Positions 38,301 to 50,196 of a stretch of 64,000 nt of DNA are shown in pieces. A model generated the notes under the pieces. It had not been told where the DNA came from, did no database searches, and was given only the letters and a program-made list of their open reading frames with translations. Numbering within the stretch: position 1 is the first letter of the stretch; each line of letters starts with the position of its first letter. Made by a program: the position numbers and the translations under genes. Source of the DNA: Haliotis asinina (lineage: Eukaryota > Mollusca > Gastropoda > Lepetellida > Haliotidae); NCBI RefSeq assembly GCF_037392515.1, contig NC_090287.1:9097501-9161500 (forward strand), given 5' to 3'.

Positions 38301-41300
38301 TGTCTCCATGCAGCTAATTCAAAATTGGTGGCCTAGTAACGAAAAACAGCAAATGAGCATAGCTTTAGTAGGTGAGTAAACACATCGCTGAAGAATGTGT
38401 AGGTGTTACATGCAGTTAGAAGAAGAAAAGGAAGCACAAAATTGACGGGAGTCTTGGGCATTGTTCAAACCACTAAGTACTGGTTCGGTGCTGTAAACCG
38501 ATATCAAAACAGGGATTTGAACCCAAGAACAAGACATTTGGACAGATGTACAACCTCATGTGTTTAGCTCTCATGATTATACTAAGATCCTAGTGGACAC
38601 ACATGAACTGACGTGTACTCGTTGCCCTGATTCATTTTTTTCTGACCATCCTCGCCTGTCACGTGAAACGGACGTTAACGAATGTGCAGAACACAGGGTT
38701 TATATAAACAAAACATCTGCGCAGTAACTGGGATGTAAAACTCATCACGAAGCCTCAGGCTTTATTGTGACTGGTGGATACACACCTACTAGAAGGGCTG
38801 CACGGAAGCAATTACACCAATATCACGGTTGAATTCACACGTCGGATGCATGTGGTACACACACACAAACACATACACACATGATTCTATGTGCTCCACA
38901 CGCCCATCCATATCCATTACCGACACACCTGTATGTAGCCAAGAACCTCGAGTTTCCCCTATACATTCATTTACATGATGGCATGTCTGCACAGCTTGCA
39001 TCTATGACGTGCAGCCATACAGATTTACGCATCAAAAGTGCACATACACTTATATGAGAGGTAATATATTTGAGACATCTGTTTAAAAGAGAACCTGTGC
39101 ATCTACTTGAAGGAAGTCTGTTTTGGACATCAGCCTCAAAGATAACCTATTTGAAAAATGACCTCAAAGATAACCTATTTGAGGCATGTATTTGAAAGTA
39201 AGTTTGTCTTGGGCATCAGCCTTTTTGGAAAAATAACATCTCCTTTGAATTTAAATGTAAGGCTGAATTTAAGTCGTAACATTTACATGAAACCCAGATG
39301 GATGACTGATGTCGGTGCATATACAGAAAGACAGAAGATACTCTGTCGAAACAGTTCTTTGTCATGTAACATTCGGAGGTGGCAAATCACTTACACAACC
39401 TTGCCATAGCAAACGTACCGTACAGAACCATGCTCTCAGAGTCACCGCCAAGAATATTTGAGGCTGAACATGTATATTCCCCGAAATCCTCCTTATCCAG
39501 AACTCGTATCCTCAGGCTAAGAGTGATGGTATTATCGGCATCATTGTAAAGTTCTATTCGGTGTTTGGCACTGTTCTGGATCTCTTGTCCCTTCCATGAC
39601 CAGTAGCTAATCTCCAATGGGTTTGCTGTTATCATACATTCCAAGATTGTCTCTTTCCCCATCACCTGACCGATCCTCTTGTTCGGAAGCCTAACTTCTG
39701 GTGGAACTGCAAACGTCAATATCGAAATGTCGCACTATGAATAAAGGGTAGTCTGTACAATCGTCGCAACAATACACAAAAAGAGTTCAAGTTATGAAAC
39801 GACAGCATGTGAATGATAGTATAACATGCCAAATGTCAGAAAATTATAACATGCCTATTGCCACATCACATCGACAAAGTATCTTAAGAAACAGTGTATT
39901 TAAACCTATTCAATCGTGAATATTCATCGGGTATAATTAGTGGTAACTTGACATTGCTTCAGAGGTAACATTGTGTTGGAAAGTCAGATGCCTGATCTTG
40001 TCGTTGACAAATGCCTGATCTTCACTCTTCTTTCTTGTTTTAGGTATACATGCAACATTCCCTATACCCAACATTCTATATTAACACTTTGTCAAGACCA
40101 GGGTTCATTGAAAGTTCTGCACTTAAGATCTGAGAGAGAGAACTTTGTCAGTCAACAGTATGACACATATGTATACTTTATGATATGGTATACATTTCCG
40201 CCTTGACGCCACTATTTTGCAGCTGACATTTGCATCATGGTCGACAATGAGAAGTGTTCCTGTACTGTGTTGGCTCTGGCACATTCATTAACACGTTGTA
40301 AGTACGATAAGTTAACAGTTGCCAATGGCATTTGAAGCCAACTGCTAATCTAAAAACTATTTTCCGTCTCCAGTAATACATCAACTGATGCAAAAATGTC
40401 ACAGTTTGAACATGCCATGATCATCAAGTTACTTGATCATCTAGGATCCTGACTTAGTCTGCCCATAAAGGGATCTACTGTATGGTGTTGCTTCTTAATT
40501 AATTCGTTATTCTGTTGGCCTTCACACGTTACACACATGTATACGTCAAATATAATGCATATTCTTGTGTCTGTAAATAGACATTTGAAATACATCATGT
40601 AGTGTTACAAATATAAAGAGGTAATTATTTATGAATAAAAGAGAAAAACAGATTTCAAATATCATTAAAACTGTCATTTGTTCATCATGAGTTTATGATT
40701 CCTATGTAATTATTTTCTTGAACGTATGAAATTCTGAAACACGTTCCAGATAGTTACTTATTTCAAATGAAATATGAAGCTTAAGGTGCCTCGGCCACAC
40801 TGATACATTAGAGTGTAATGTGAGAACACTATATACTGTGACACTTTGACTTATAGACTATGATATAAGGTACCTGTCTCCATGGATCACTATATCACTG
40901 ACAGACAATACCTCAGAAACGAGTTATGCTACTTGCTGCAGTTCGTTACAATATAGGCGACAATACCATCTTTATCGTCCTGAGAATTTTCTTGTTTAAT
41001 TCAGATTCCATCGTGCAGTTCCGACTTTATCGTGACTAATCTGCATGTACAGTGATTCAGTTCTCAATGTCGTGTAATGTATCTGCGCATATGACCAAGC
41101 CCGATTTCCCGAAGCATAAAGAAGTCTGACTTTTGACTATATTTCGTAAAACGCTGGAAAATTCATTTTCCTGAATGAACTGAAATCGACACTGAACTCA
41201 AAGTGAACAATTTGAATTTTGGTGAATAGATTACTTAGTTGTTTGGGCTCTTTTATTTTAAAAATGCAGTTGGGTTAAGAGTTCACTTGTTTCAAATTGT

Positions 41301-44300
41301 CAAACTGAGTTTGAAATTTCAGAAAACCTAAAGTTTTTTTACGAGAAATCAGGCCCAGATCATTTTACGTGAAACGACTTAACATAAACAATAATTCCAC
41401 ACCACGTGCAAGCAAAACTGACTGTAATCTTTTTACCTTCTTTTATTCACTCTTGACCAAGTACCTGGAGTGTTCTGTATGGAAGTACTATTTCATTATT
41501 AGGCATTTATCTTGGTGTGTCCGTTTACAGCGCTTTTGATTTTGTACTTAAAGGGAAATGGAATGTCGTAAGTGACAGACAGACAGACAGCTATGACTCC
41601 TACGAACCGTGTCAGTTTGGATTTTACGCTTCCCTTGAAATTTTATATGCATTGATCCTGAGAGACCCTTACTGGACACAAGATAAATACCCTCTATGTT
41701 ATACTTACAGTCAACGGTGACTTTGATTAGCCTGTTCGCGGCAGGGGGAACACCGTTGAAGGCCACGCACTCATAGGTGTCGCCACAGTAGCGAGTGACG
41801 TTGTGGATGAGAAGGACCTCGCCGCTCATTCCTATTCCTGTTGTCACAAGCATTTCTACTTTCAAATTATTCGCACTGTAACAGCGCGGCGGATATATAT
41901 GCATATGCATCTATGTAATGCTCATAAAGAAAATAGTTAATATCATAGTTTTACAGAAAATGTATTTATCATCCAAAACTGCCCTCAATGATGCTTGTGT
42001 GAAATCAAACGATATCGTTTGGTCAGTAGATTTTGTACAGTGCCATGACGTCAATATTTTCTGACCCACAATGGAGTGATGGAAAAAGACTTGATGGCGT
42101 CACAATGCTATGACATCGCTGCACCGCAAATCTAATGGCAGTAACATGCTCAGGGAAGTACGTTTTTCACTGAAAACTAATAAAAAGTGATTTTATGATA
42201 AATAGAATCCCACATTCGTGGAATCTGATATCACATGTAACAACACACGTTAATGACCTCGGCAAGCCTCGGATATTTGCAACTTTATCAAGTCGTGGTG
42301 ATGTATTGATATCAAAAGTGATTCTCTGTTTATCGTCACACCACAAAGCTGTGTCGCAATATGAATTATAAAGTGCATTTATAATTCAGATACAAGTTTC
42401 TTTCAATATAAAGGGTTCAGAGGTTCATAGTTAATATAAACAGTTCTACTAACAATGAAGAAGAAATAAAACGTTTGCATGAAGTTGCACAACAAGAATA
42501 CAACATTAATTATGAGATACAATCCATTTTCATATATGAGATAAAGAGAAATTAACATCGACCATTAATTGATCACCTTGCGCAACCCAGTCTGACGTTG
42601 TTGGAGAACATACTACTATCTAAAGCATTGCAAAGGGATTGGTGGGTTCGGATTTTAAAGACATATTCTCGGCAGTGTTTAAGTATCTAGACGGATTCTT
42701 TGAAACATGATACACAACCGGAACCGGAAACGTAGCGCTACACATAAAGTTTGTTTTGTCTGGCAAGAATTAGTTTCACTCTTTGGTAATCTTTATATAG
42801 ACCTGTAACATGAATGCACTCAGACATTAGCAGATAGACGCTCGTTAAGCACAAAATCTAGACAAACATTTCTTAAAATTCAAACTGAATATGAGATTTC
42901 TGAATCATCAAATAAGAATTAGACAAAGCAACTGAAATTACGTTTTGAAAAAAAAGTGAAGACCAAATTTAATGATTAGGCCCCATTTCAGGTGTCTTAC
43001 TTTCTTTCTCGACGTCATCGTCAGTAATCCGGTGTCTGTACCACGTGATTGTTGGCGTAGGGATGCCCGAGACATTGCATATTAAAGTCACCGTATCCCC
43101 TTCTCGAACAGTGATGTCCTCTGATGATACGTCATGATTGATTTTGGCAGGTACTGAAATTATATGAGAAAATATATCATTTATTTTATAACACAATTAT
43201 ATGTAAACGCCCCATATGATTTAGAGCGAAGGGCAGGATGAGTGTAGACTGGTCTAAAGAGATTGGAGATGATATTTGATACATTATTAGCAATTTGCTA
43301 TTCTTCTAATCTGACTAAAATTAGTTCTAAATAATTTGTACAATTCCAGAGCAAAGAGAGGCACAATTATAATCGTACACCCACAACTATCCAGAACACA
43401 CACTGACTCGCACACAGACGCACACACAGGTACACGCACACAAACACTAAAATCCCATGTGTATGTTTGAGTACATGAAATCGTTCTATTAACTTTAGGA
43501 AAACTCACATTTGTGAATCATGCGATTACAAATCACAACAAAATTTTAAAGGGTTGGCTAATTTCTCCTCTTTTGTGTAATAGACATAAAAGCAACATAA
43601 ACGTTTTACAGCAACAGGAAATCTCTGCAATTTGCAGAATCGATCATATGATTCCAAATTTTCATGTGCTGAGGATCATTTTTATAAAGTTCCGATGCCA
43701 TGTGTCCCTAATAAGGCGAGGTATTGTCAAGTCATAGTGAAGTGTAAAATTCACAAACGTCTAACTGCCCACTAACTGGCCAGTAATTAGCTGTGCTTGA
43801 TGACACTAGTCCCCCATGACATACACTGCCATAGCTTTGACAAAGCCTCCTCCAATTATTACACTTCTCCACGCATCCGTCGTTGAAAGGTGTTAATATT
43901 TCATGATGTAAATTTCTTTTCGCTGTGAATTCTAGAGGTCTATAGATCGTTTCAACATGCATGAAAGTCGAGCTAGCAATATAAATTAAATATTTTAAGG
44001 ATGGTTCGCTCTTTAGTGACTTAAAGACATGAAAAATAATTTCAGGTAGGGATTCGTAAAAAGTAGCGCTCTGCCATGAAAAATTTACAGAATATCAATT
44101 AGAATTGAAATATATAACCAAATGAATTACAATGAAGACAAATTTTGATGAAACAGCATAAAACCCAACTCTAGATTTTAATTTACCTCTTACATATACA
44201 CTCAAAAGTAATATACACGATCGCCTCCTGGTTATCTAATGGCTTATTGCATACGTTACGTTATATACCCATGATTTAATGGCGTAGTCGATGTTGATTA

Positions 44301-46913
44301 AGGTGCTAGACATGACAAACATTAACCCTTCACCGTAAACTATAACCGCTCAGGTCTCCAAATGGTATCCCCAATAAGTGTCACATTAACTGCAGATAAG
44401 CACGTCATTGCTCTGAATTTTTCATGAGGAAAGTCTTCTTTATCTTCTCAAAGCCCCCAGGGGTCCATTTTCTTGTGAAGAAAACCAACAATGAAAGACA
44501 TTCTTTATACAATAGAGTAATATTTTTGGACAATGGCTCCCTCTATCAGATGTTTGTGCCTGACCAAGGCACAGTTTACATTAAGAAATGTTAGCAATAT
44601 GATGGCCCAGGGCACGCCATTAAACAGTCATAAACTTCAAGATGATATGTATATAGTTTTTACATCTGACCAGAGGTCGCTGAAACAGCACCTCGAGGAC
44701 GCCGTAAACCTAAGTATGAATGTTGATATTATTGACATATGCAATTTCTATCTTGTTTGCGTTAGTACAAAATGTCACACGAACTTTAAAGTGTTAGAAT
44801 ATTCAGAGTTTGAAAGGAGATCATATAGCAATCTAATGCTTGTTATTTCTAAGAATATTATTGTTATACACAATAAGTGTGAATGATTTCTCCGGCAATG
44901 ATGATACTGAGTGAGTATGGTTTTATATCACATTTATGCCAACAAGGTCATGGCGCGAAAGAATAAATACGGGCATGTAGAATCCACAGAGAAACCCGTT
45001 TAACTCCCCTCCCCTTTTTGCCTTGGCTGAAGGGAATGTTTTCATACGTATGTATTGACACATTACCATACCCATGATATATTTCTCATGAAATGTGTGG
45101 CTAAAGAACACACATCGTTTTCAGTGCAGTTTTCATCTTTGACACTTTCTCCAAAGAAATGTTACAAAAATACAAAAATGAAAATTTGACATCGAACAAG
45201 GATTCGTGTGGAAAGATGACTTCGAATGTGAACCACCACAGGAGCAAACCTACCTCGTTCACTTCTACGCGGTGTCTGTTTTAGATGAATTAGCACAAAC
45301 CGACAATGCCGTCAAACAATGAGGGAGTCGATGCTAAGATCAGATATGACGAGGTCAATGCCACCAACCACTTCGTCGACGGCACTGTGCATTCTATTCC
45401 AAAAGCAGTAAATTTAACACGAGCACTACTTCTCACCAGGGAAGTACTAAAAGGTTTTGAATGTTTCATTTGTGTTGACAAATTACAGGTAGTCTTCTAT
45501 AAATAGCACGTTAGAATTGTTTCGTCTCAACCACGTATTGTAGAATGCCTATGATAAAGACAATGTTTATGCTGCTATCGATATCTGGTGCACTCATAAG
45601 AAACACTGTAGATAAACAATGATTTATGGGTTCTGAATAGAACTAAATCTGGGCTATGTCACACTCAGAAAATCGCCCTATATTGGTATGCAAGTTGAAA
45701 GTTTCAAAGCTCTAACTCTATTTTGACGTACTGAAATGTTAACAAAATGAACTAGTGTCAAACTTACTGGTATTTCTCCCGATCTCAAGACAAAATGATG
45801 CCCTCAAAGAAAGGAAATTCTGATTATCAAGGTTTTAAAATTTTTAAAGAAGAATTGCAATGTTTGAAATTGCAAGAAAATACCATGTATCTCCCTCTGA
45901 AGTCGCTATTCTTGTGTACTTGTAGATTTAATGCCCTCGTTTTGTGGTATAAACGTTGACATGGTAAGAGTCAAAGTTATATTGTACATACAAACAACAT
46001 GTTTTTAAAAGAGCTTGTATTTACCTGTAGTAGTTTCTGAAGTGACATGTTATATGCAAATATGAATTGAAGATTATTGTTTTCCTTTTTCATTCATTTC
46101 TTTTATCAAGGACTGAGCGGTTACTGACAAAATATGGTTAACATGTATACTAGTACTCCGAGACCCCGTGTTCCTCGTAGACACACGTCGACATCCATAA
46201 ACCTTTGTTCTTCCAGATATCTGTGAAACATATGCATGGAAGTAACATATGCATGGAAGTGGTTTACAGGTACCATTTTGTATTAGTTCTTAAGGTTTGA
46301 GTCATCATTCGTTAGCTGCATGAAGTATCTACAACTACAACTACAACTACAACTACGGCTACAAGGCGCTGGCAGATTACATGGAACGATCCTACCAAGG
46401 TATCACTGAAGCATCTCTGTGTATGTGTCTGTCTGTCGACCAATGTCGGTCTCTCTCATCCCTGTGTATGAGTCTATAGCTGATGTTGCGTATATGTGTG
46501 TACGTGTACAGCAATATGAGATGCAAAGAAAGACTTAACCATAATTATTTATGGGCTTGACAAGGCCATGTGTTGACAAGAAACAACGTGTGGGATTAAC
46601 AAAGTATACATTGTATGTTTCTAAATATGGGTCTCTTTTCTCCGTTTACCTTGCTTCCAAGGACAGTCATATAAATGATAAGAATGGAAAAGATAACGGA
46701 ATTATTTAACAGAAATGTGTCTTCTTTCAGGTTTTGAAAAAAACAATGCCCGTCATAAATAAGTGGGTGCGTATATTCGTAGAAGTACAGATCTTTCAAC
46801 AAACAGTTCTATATGTTGATGATGGCTGTGACTTCACAGCGTTGTATAAAACTGATGAGGAGGTGAATGAGACAGGGTTTAGCATGATCAGTGAACGCTC
46901 TAACCACCAAGTA

Positions 46914-46974
<61 letters not shown>

Positions 46975-49900
46975 GTGTATGTGTGTATGTATGTATGCAG
47001 GTACATAGGTAGGTAGGTCTGTAGGTATATAGGTAGAAAGGCAGGCACGCTCGCACGCACGTAGAACCTACACCGAAACGTCGCTTTCATAGCTATAAAG
47101 AAGTTGTTCATCTATATATTGGCATCCTTCCTTACTGTTCCAACTTCTAAATGCCTCTCAAAGAAGTACATCATCATTACCACGAAGTTGAACCTATCTG
47201 TGTTTGAGGTAACTACTACTTGACAAGTATTAGATGAGCCAGGGCCTGACAAATGACCCACATTTTCATGTATGGGAACGCCCTCAAGAACATTCCATTT
47301 GAAACAAGAGGGAAACAGGTTGCCGTCTAACCATTGAAATGTTCACTTTCCTCGTGCGAATCGTGTCGTGATGGTGTTTCACTGAACTAAATCGCTCTAC
47401 GAGACACGTGTGAAACAGTAGCGGTATTGATTTCACGCCACGGTCAGCATGTATTGTACGTGCTTAATTGCCAATCTACCTGTAGCAACCAAGTGTATTC
47501 GTCCACATGACTTACCTCGCCTGCTTGTCATAAACGCGTTCACGGCGCTAGCTCATCTAATACTTGTCAAGCAGTAAATACCAAAAGGATGTGAAGGGTG
47601 CTGAAAAGATCATAATATTTTCCAGTAATATCCGACATCATGGAGTTTTGAAAGTATAATATCAAGACAGTAAAATCCCCTATAAGGGTCATGTACTGAA
47701 AGCTAGACGGTAGCTGAGACAAACCTTGAACTTTGAGATGCACGGTTTTAATTTTGACAGGCGTTGTGTTGATCTGACAGTTGTACCCTCCTTGGTCGCT
47801 GTGTTTGGCTGCGCGGATATGAAGGTTCCAGTCCCTCGTGTATGGACGCTCCACACTCAGACGCTCATCGTCAATGATGCGACGGTCCTCAAAGGTCAGC
47901 AGCGTTGACCACTGGTCGGTCCATATCACCTTTGTAGCAAGAACATCAATGATTGGTCAGATTCCATGTCAATGGTCGTAAGAGAATAACGCGAAGAATC
48001 AATCATCACCAGTTAATCAGTATGTTATACATCTGACTATTACGGTAAATGTCATCAACCAAATTGCCAACATACCGTTGTCAGGAGCACCATCTGAACA
48101 ACGCTAAATAGCTGTCCAATCAACTGACTGTCACGAGCTATTGAAACAGTGCTTGGTGAGCTCGTGTCGTCATTTCCGAAACCGGGCCATTGAATGTTTT
48201 GTTGGTATGTTGTGTAAAGCCGCCATATTTCAGCTATATAAGGAAGAACTGTGAATAATCGAGTCTGGACCAGAAACTCTAGTGATCAATACCATGAGCA
48301 TCGATCTACGCAATTGGAATCCGATGACCAAGTCATCAAGCCTGACCACCCGTTCCCTTTAGTTGCCTCTTCTAACTAGCATGAGTGACTAAATGCAATT
48401 CTGATCCGGATCTGATCGGTCCCATTGAAGGGAATCGAGAGTGTTATCATCATTGAATTGAGATAAATTATTATGAATACTAAAAATGAACCTGTAGCTT
48501 CGTGTGGCAATTTAGCTAATAACATTGATAATAAAATAAACGAATAAAACGACAAAAACCCTTTTCACATCTATAATAAATATATTGAAAGTAGAGTTGA
48601 TTACACATTTCAGACTATGTCATGAGCGTGTGATTCTAATTCACTATCAGATCGCGTTGATGAGTTGAACGTATCCTGTCCCCTCCATGACACCCGTCAA
48701 AAACACACGCAACGGCCTGTCAACTGCGCATCAGACAAAACATGGGAACGTGTGGTATAGATCAAAATAGGGATTTTGATATCATGACGGTTGCCGATAT
48801 GTCAAATGTGATATTATTTACCGTATGTCCACTATAAAATATTTTTAAAAACTGAATTTGTAGCAATATTCTAACAACATTACGAATTACCGAACTATCA
48901 AATTCACAAGAACTGCATCATGCGATGTATTGAGTAGTAGATTCAGTCACACTCGTACTTACAGACACTCATTCTAACAGTGGACAAATGGATGATCGGG
49001 ACGCGGCCAAGTCAAAATTATTATTTTTTAAATGACGATAAAAAATTGTTACGCGCACAAATAAAAGTGACACGCAGATGCCCGAGAAACTTTTCACTTT
49101 TAATAAATTCACCTTACATAAATGCAGAATTAATGGAACATGCGCCTTCAAAGACTGTTGCTGTGAAAATTCCAACTATTAAAATTCTACTGAGGTTAAT
49201 ATCAACTTTCTGAATGATACAGATCTAAAGCATTTAAAGGCCATCGTGCAACACCTAGATATTCATGGGAGGCATGTGCAACGAATATATCAAAGTGAAT
49301 CCGATATGCGCTCAAGGTTGTACATTTTCTACTGTTCATGTCATCCCAATTTTAAGTCCGCGTAGTGCCTCGGTACAATGATACACTTGTATTCTGGAAT
49401 GGCGAGGATTATGATTCCAAACTGCTGATCTCCAAGTGACTCAACACTTTACCAAGTTCAGTCACGCGATCCTGATGGTTCTAGACCTCTTACCACCCAC
49501 CGTCAGGTTGAATTCTCTCCGTCAGAGGCAAGTTAAATGTATGGTTTCTACCCAGATAACAACGCTTCGGCATTGATCCTCAATGTAACTGCCCAAGCAA
49601 TAAAAGCGCACGATGCCTCCCTGGCACACTGGTTTAAAATGGCTTTCCTTTAGAACATTTACTCTCGGAACTGTCAACAGAAACTAGGCTATTATCGCCA
49701 GCTTGATGATGGTGATATGTGGTTGAACACTAATTCATTTGGGTTTTCACCGTTAACGTTATTCGAATTTCAATTTCAGCAAACAAAAACGATATTAATA
49801 GTGCAAAGGTTGACTTAAATTAATACTTATAGGATGGGTAATGATATTTAAATGAGATGTTGCCCGGAAATTTAAAGACAAGGTAAACTGATTTCATTAA

Positions 49901-50196
49901 AGTTCAGAAGACGTCCTTTATATAATATCGTTCTGATTAACTTGTCATCAGTTGTTTGCTTGGTAAAACGTAATCATTTATAGATAACCGAGGTCAAACA
50001 AGGTATGTCCTTGATGGAGGTGTAAATATCATTCACGGCGGGGAAAAATATCATTCGCTTAATTATTTAATTGCTATTATGCTTACCTGGTGTTTGCCAA
50101 GATTTTTAACAGAGCATGGTAAGATTGCAGTCATTCCCTCTCTCACGGTGACGTTCATGAAGGGCACATCAAAACTGGGTGTGAGGTTCTGTCCGT
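35262..50196 (-). CDS. Gene B: lachesin/neurotrimin-like three-Ig GPI-anchored adhesion protein, spliced, 5' end missing
   Basis: Seven - strand exons in transcript order (50087-50196, 47725-47929, 43001-43153, 41709-41837, 39419-39706, 35842-36048, 35262-35365) join in frame to 397 residues. Domain order is the same as gene A: Ig1 (LPCSV/YNCQI), Ig2 (LICNV/YECVA), Ig3 (LECMI/YTCSA), a Thr-rich stalk, then a hydrophobic C terminus ending VLTLVFIFRIVL. Sequons NVT, NVS and NVT sit at the same places as in gene A. It lies in the opposite orientation, its 3' end facing gene A's 3' end about 15 kb away. The first exon opens in phase 1, so the signal-peptide exon is missing here too. Role: cell-surface adhesion, probably homophilic or with related Ig partners (inferred from the family). 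Confidence 0.92.
35366..35841 (-). other. Gene B last intron
   Basis: 476 bases, GTACCT..CTCCAG on the - strand. The donor is weak, and a TAG in frame with the stalk occupies its positions 6-8. Confidence 0.75.
35842..36048 (-). CDS. Gene B exon: Thr-rich stalk
   Basis: The acceptor is GTATCTTCAG and the donor GTACCT, a weak match to consensus. The exon is 207 bases, phase 1 on both sides like gene A's stalk exon. It starts DYKAYRQLMMTTSTTTT with a run of Thr, then EPTTTDPRLRWQVEDQRYP, and ends NQRNQIYSS. The Thr run is a likely O-glycosylated spacer. If the donor is skipped, the frame reaches TAG at 35834-35836 just after the donor, giving a form with no anchor. The donor was chosen because it restores the phase and joins a GPI-like exon. 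Confidence 0.8.
36049..39418 (-). other. Gene B intron between Ig3 and the stalk
   Basis: About 3.4 kb. It holds a 168-codon + strand open frame (37203-37709), a GGGAGATAACC motif at 37508, a CA-rich tract near 38853-38881 and a 28-bp tandem duplication near 39134. Confidence 0.75.
39134..39190. repeat. 28-bp tandem duplication within a longer diverged repeat
   Basis: CCTCAAAGATAACCTATTTG occurs at 39134 and again at 39162. The flanks TTTTGGACATCAGCCT (about 39121) and CTTGGGCATCAGCCT (about 39207) suggest an older, larger repeat of roughly 88 bases. Confidence 0.85.
39419..39706 (-). CDS. Gene B exon: complete Ig3 in one exon
   Basis: The acceptor is GTTTGCAG and the donor GTACGT. The exon is 288 bases, equal to the sum of gene A's two Ig3 exons. 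It encodes FPPEVRLPNKRIGQVMG, KETILECMITANPLEI, SYWSWKGQEIQNSAKHRIE, NTITLSLRIRVLDKEDFGEY and TCSASNILGGDSESMVLYG. Both Ig3 cysteines and the Trp are present. There is no trace of an intron at the KGQ/EI position where gene A is split. Confidence 0.95.
39707..41708 (-). other. Gene B intron between Ig2 and Ig3
   Basis: About 2.0 kb. Only the splice boundaries are recognised. Confidence 0.75.
41709..41837 (-). CDS. Gene B exon: second half of Ig2
   Basis: The acceptor is GACAACAG and the donor GTAAGT. The exon is 129 bases, identical in length and phase to gene A's. It encodes RIGMSGEVLLIHNVTRYCGD, then TYECVAFNGVPPAANRLIKV. It has the second Ig2 Cys plus the same extra Cys (RYCGD) as gene A, and an NVT sequon. 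Confidence 0.94.
41838..43000 (-). other. Gene B intron inside Ig2
   Basis: About 1.2 kb. Nothing recognised beyond the splice boundaries. Confidence 0.75.
43001..43153 (-). CDS. Gene B exon: first half of Ig2
   Basis: The acceptor is ATTTCAG and the donor GTAAGA. The exon is 153 bases, phase 1 on both sides. It encodes VPAKINHDVSSEDITV, REGDTVTLICNVSGIP and TPTITWYRHRITDDDVEKE. It has the first Ig2 Cys, the Trp and an NVS sequon. It is one codon longer than gene A's exon, the extra residue falling in the acidic loop before the intron. Confidence 0.93.
46329..46372 (+). repeat. (CTACAA)n short tandem repeat
   Basis: Four to five hexamer units ACTACAACTACAACTACAAC followed by a diverged unit (ACTACGGCTACAAGG). 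Confidence 0.9.
46911..47061 (+). repeat. (TG)n compound microsatellite
   Basis: A long pure (GT)n tract at about 46918-46968, followed by imperfect GTAT, TAGG and GCAC units. Open frames here (poly-CV on +, poly-HT on -) are products of the repeat. Confidence 0.97.
47725..47929 (-). CDS. Gene B exon: second half of Ig1
   Basis: The acceptor is GCTACAAAG (an AAG acceptor with a short pyrimidine tract) and the donor GTTTGT. The exon is 205 bases. It encodes VIWTDQWSTLLTFEDRRI, IDDERLSVERPYTRDW, NLHIRAAKHSDQGGYNCQ and INTTPVKIKTVHLKVQ. It holds the core Trp and the second Cys. It is the most conserved exon relative to gene A. Confidence 0.95.
47930..50086 (-). other. Gene B intron inside Ig1
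   Basis: About 2.2 kb. It contains a copy of the ACGACAAGCATGGG-family repeat at about 48212-48430. Gene A has a copy of the same family in the corresponding intron. Confidence 0.75.
48212..48430 (+). repeat. Interspersed repeat with ACGACAAGCATGGG-type core, copy 2
   Basis: AATAATCGAGTCTGGACCAG, AGTGATCAATACCATGAGCA, TCGATCTACGCAATTGGAAT, AGCCTGACCACCCGTTCCC and GTTGCCTCTTCTAACTAGCA align in order with the copy at 8.63-8.88 kb. The left end GTAAAGCCGCCATATTTCAG resembles a SINE-type tail. The core is more decayed than in copy 1. Confidence 0.75.
50087..50196 (-). CDS. Gene B exon: first half of Ig1
   Basis: On the - strand the acceptor is GTTTCAG and the donor GTAAGC. The exon is 110 bases, the same length and phase as gene A's. 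It encodes DGQNLTPSFDVPFMNVTV, then REGMTAILPCSVKNLGKHQ. It carries the first Ig1 Cys and the conserved sequon. Confidence 0.9.

Larger units (their letters stand above)
43154..47724 (-). other. Gene B intron between Ig1 and Ig2
   Basis: About 4.6 kb, the largest intron here. It contains CA-rich sequence at 43396-43447, a (CTACAA)n run at 46329-46372, a (TG)n microsatellite at 46911-47061, a possible reverse ACTC-tail remnant near 44910-44935 (GAGTGAGTATGGTTTTATAT) and unsupported open frames (44533-44886, 45306-45506 on +). Confidence 0.7.

Noticed and set aside
38853..38881. CRISPR-like or regularly spaced repeat
   Set aside because: Simple CA-rich sequence only; the genome is eukaryotic and no spacer structure exists anywhere in the window.
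44533..44886. Possible reverse-transcriptase motif (DDMYIVFTSDQ) in a + strand open frame
   Set aside because: No other polymerase motifs before or after it; the resemblance is too short.
46734..47111. Open frames rich in Cys-Val or His-Thr
   Set aside because: Translations of the (TG)n microsatellite.
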